Source: Sphingobacteriales bacterium (lineage in GTDB: Bacteria > Bacteroidota > Bacteroidia > Chitinophagales > Chitinophagaceae). From it: DNA of 8,115 bases. Made by a program: the position numbers and the translations under genes. The DNA lies in assembly GCA_004294195.1 (NCBI GenBank), contig REAQ01000024.1, forward strand, positions 1 to 8,115, given 5' to 3'. Below are positions 7,681 through 8,115 of the stretch, one piece after another. Within the stretch, counting starts at the first letter, position 1; each line of letters starts with the position of its first letter. The notes under the pieces were generated by a model. That model did no database searches. It was not told the DNA's origin and worked only from the letters and a program-made list of their open reading frames with translations.

Positions 7681-7708
7681 AATACGGACGAAGAAAAGAA
7701 TAGTTACA
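7681..7708 (-). promoter_or_regulatory. Candidate ECF-type (autoregulated) promoter of the sigma operon
   Basis: On the minus strand TGTAAC (7708-7703) is followed after 16 nt by CGTATT (7686-7681), about 38 nt before the sigma ATG. Both the elements and the spacing resemble ECF promoters such as B. subtilis SigX/SigW (TGtAAC or TGAAAC, N16-17, CGAC or CGTA). The same layout occurs upstream of the neighbouring small gene. The -35 element abuts the T-run of the preceding terminator. Confidence 0.55.
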
Positions 7709-7729
7709 AAAAAACCTCCAAAAGGAGGT
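7708..7729 (-). terminator. Rho-independent terminator after the small membrane protein gene
   Basis: In the minus direction ACCTCC, a TTTT loop and GGAGGT are followed by a run of T (plus-strand A-run 7708-7713). The stem is six perfect pairs, 33 nt after the stop of the 63-aa gene. It separates that gene from the sigma operon. Confidence 0.8.
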
Positions 7730-7733
7730 AAAA

Positions 7734-7764
7734 TTAGCTAATAGCTATTTGCTAATAGCTATTA
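7734..7764 (+). repeat. 14-bp tandem of palindromic 'aatagctatt' words
   Basis: gctaatagctatt occurs at 7737-7749 and again at 7751-7763. Each copy contains the self-complementary AATAGCTATT, and TTAGCTAA (7734-7741) is also palindromic. The second copy overlaps the stop codon of the small membrane protein gene, and the terminator hairpin follows at once. Confidence 0.75.
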
Positions 7765-7953
7765 TAGTTTGACGATGTTTTCCCAAAGCTGAAGTGAGGC
7801 GCGCTTTAATGCAGTTCCCTGGGCGGGCTCCTTGCAAATTTCTTTTTCTGGGGCGGCCTCCTGGCTTTTGGAGCCTTTAATTCCTATCCATGCGCTTAAA
7901 ACCAAAGCTGTGCAGCATACGATCATCCATATGGTCATTTTCCCGGCTCTCAT
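7762..7953 (-). CDS. Small single-pass membrane protein (hypothetical), candidate member of the sigma regulon
   Basis: This 63-aa protein has a short basic N-terminus (MRAGK) and one transmembrane helix at about residues 8-25 (TIWMIVCCTALVLSAWIG). A hydrophilic segment rich in Lys/Glu/Ala/Pro follows, with one further Cys (EICKEPAQG). The end is amphipathic (RASLQLWENIVKL). I do not recognise a family. Three things support it as a real gene: an upstream TGTAAC-N16-CGT promoter-like element, a downstream intrinsic terminator, and a single clean hydrophobic helix. ATG codons at residues 1 and 6 are both possible starts; I kept the longer one. It lies just upstream of the ECF sigma operon in the same direction but has its own terminator. 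Topology is uncertain because basic residues flank both sides of the helix. Confidence 0.65.
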   Translation of the reverse strand: MRAGKMTIWMIVCCTALVLSAWIGIKGSKSQEAAPEKEICKEPAQGTALKRASLQLWENIVKL

Positions 7954-7972
7954 CTCAGTCTGTTTGATATAT

Positions 7973-8000
7973 ATGACGAAGATATTAGGGAAAAGTTACA
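7973..8000 (-). promoter_or_regulatory. Candidate ECF-type promoter of the small membrane protein gene
   Basis: On the minus strand TGTAAC (8000-7995) is followed after exactly 16 nt by CGTCAT (7978-7973), 19 nt before the ATG at 7953. The -35-like hexamer, the spacing and the CGT are shared with the element in front of the sigma gene. Confidence 0.55.
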
Positions 8001-8042
8001 GGAAAGGTTAATTATTCTTAAAAGTACCGATACTTAATCAAG

Positions 8043-8112
8043 AGGTTAGAGGGTGGAGGGCAGGGGGCAGAGTTGGCACCCGCTCTGCCCCCTGCCCTCC
8101 ACCCTCTAACCT
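8043..8112 (+). repeat. Perfect inverted repeat with 30-bp G/C-rich arms
   Basis: The arms at 8043-8072 and 8083-8112 are exact reverse complements over 30 bp around a 10-nt loop (ttggcacccg). One arm is purine-rich and made of the words 'gaggg' and 'cagggggcag'. No gene is seen between 8001 and the window end. The repeat may terminate a gene beyond the right edge or be a dispersed intergenic element. Confidence 0.9.
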
Positions 8113-8115
8113 TTC

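Noticed and set aside
7724..7729. Plus-strand GGAGGT resembling a Shine-Dalgarno site
   Set aside because: No plus-strand start codon or frame follows; it is one arm of the minus-strand terminator hairpin.

Overview
The window looks like a chromosomal segment from a Bacteroidota bacterium, most likely Chitinophagales/Chitinophagaceae. The reasons are the GldA-type ABC ATPase, an ECF sigma factor followed by a cysteine-free single-pass anti-sigma-like protein, a DUF4332 helix-hairpin-helix protein of a form I recall from this phylum, Bacteroidota-style promoter elements (TTG / TAnnTTTG) and few clear Shine-Dalgarno sequences. Assignment below phylum is inference. Every supported gene is on the minus strand, so transcription runs from right to left.

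Layout in transcription order. (1) A perfect 30-bp-arm palindrome at 8043-8112 lies at the right edge. (2) A 63-aa single-pass membrane protein (7762-7953) follows, with its own ECF-like promoter and its own hairpin terminator. (3) A compact three-gene operon comes next: ECF sigma factor (7158-7643), 364-aa anti-sigma-like membrane protein (6053-7147) and outer-membrane beta-barrel protein (5182-6027), with gaps of only 10 and 25 nt. (4) A DUF4332 protein (4679-5086) is separated from that operon by an intergenic region almost wholly filled by a long palindrome. (5) An L,D-transpeptidase-like YkuD protein (4087-4575) follows. (6) After another repeat-built intergenic region comes a GldA-like ABC ATPase (3027-3938), with enolase (1716-3005) 21 nt behind it and a strong terminator after enolase. 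(7) A secreted seven-repeat FG-GAP beta-propeller protein (156-1496) follows, and then a palindromic terminator. (8) The first codons of a possible further gene run off the left edge (1-54).

The main result is a candidate small envelope-signalling regulon. A six-base -35-like element, TGTAAC, followed after exactly 16 nt by CGT, lies upstream of both the ECF sigma gene (7681-7708) and the small membrane protein gene (7973-8000). A third match lies inside the anti-sigma coding region, upstream of the barrel gene (6380-6407). The fourth minus-strand TGTAAC I found, inside enolase, lacks the CGT. This suggests the sigma factor activates its own operon and the small membrane protein. The operon could then link the cytoplasm (sigma), inner membrane (duplicated anti-sigma domain plus one transmembrane helix), periplasm (long Q/N/T-rich linker with a basic tail) and outer membrane (barrel).

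A second theme is that several intergenic regions are built of unrelated, near-perfect inverted repeats made of reiterated short words (91-141, 3963-4089, 5093-5178, 7734-7764, 8043-8112). Some overlap stop codons or promoter-like elements.
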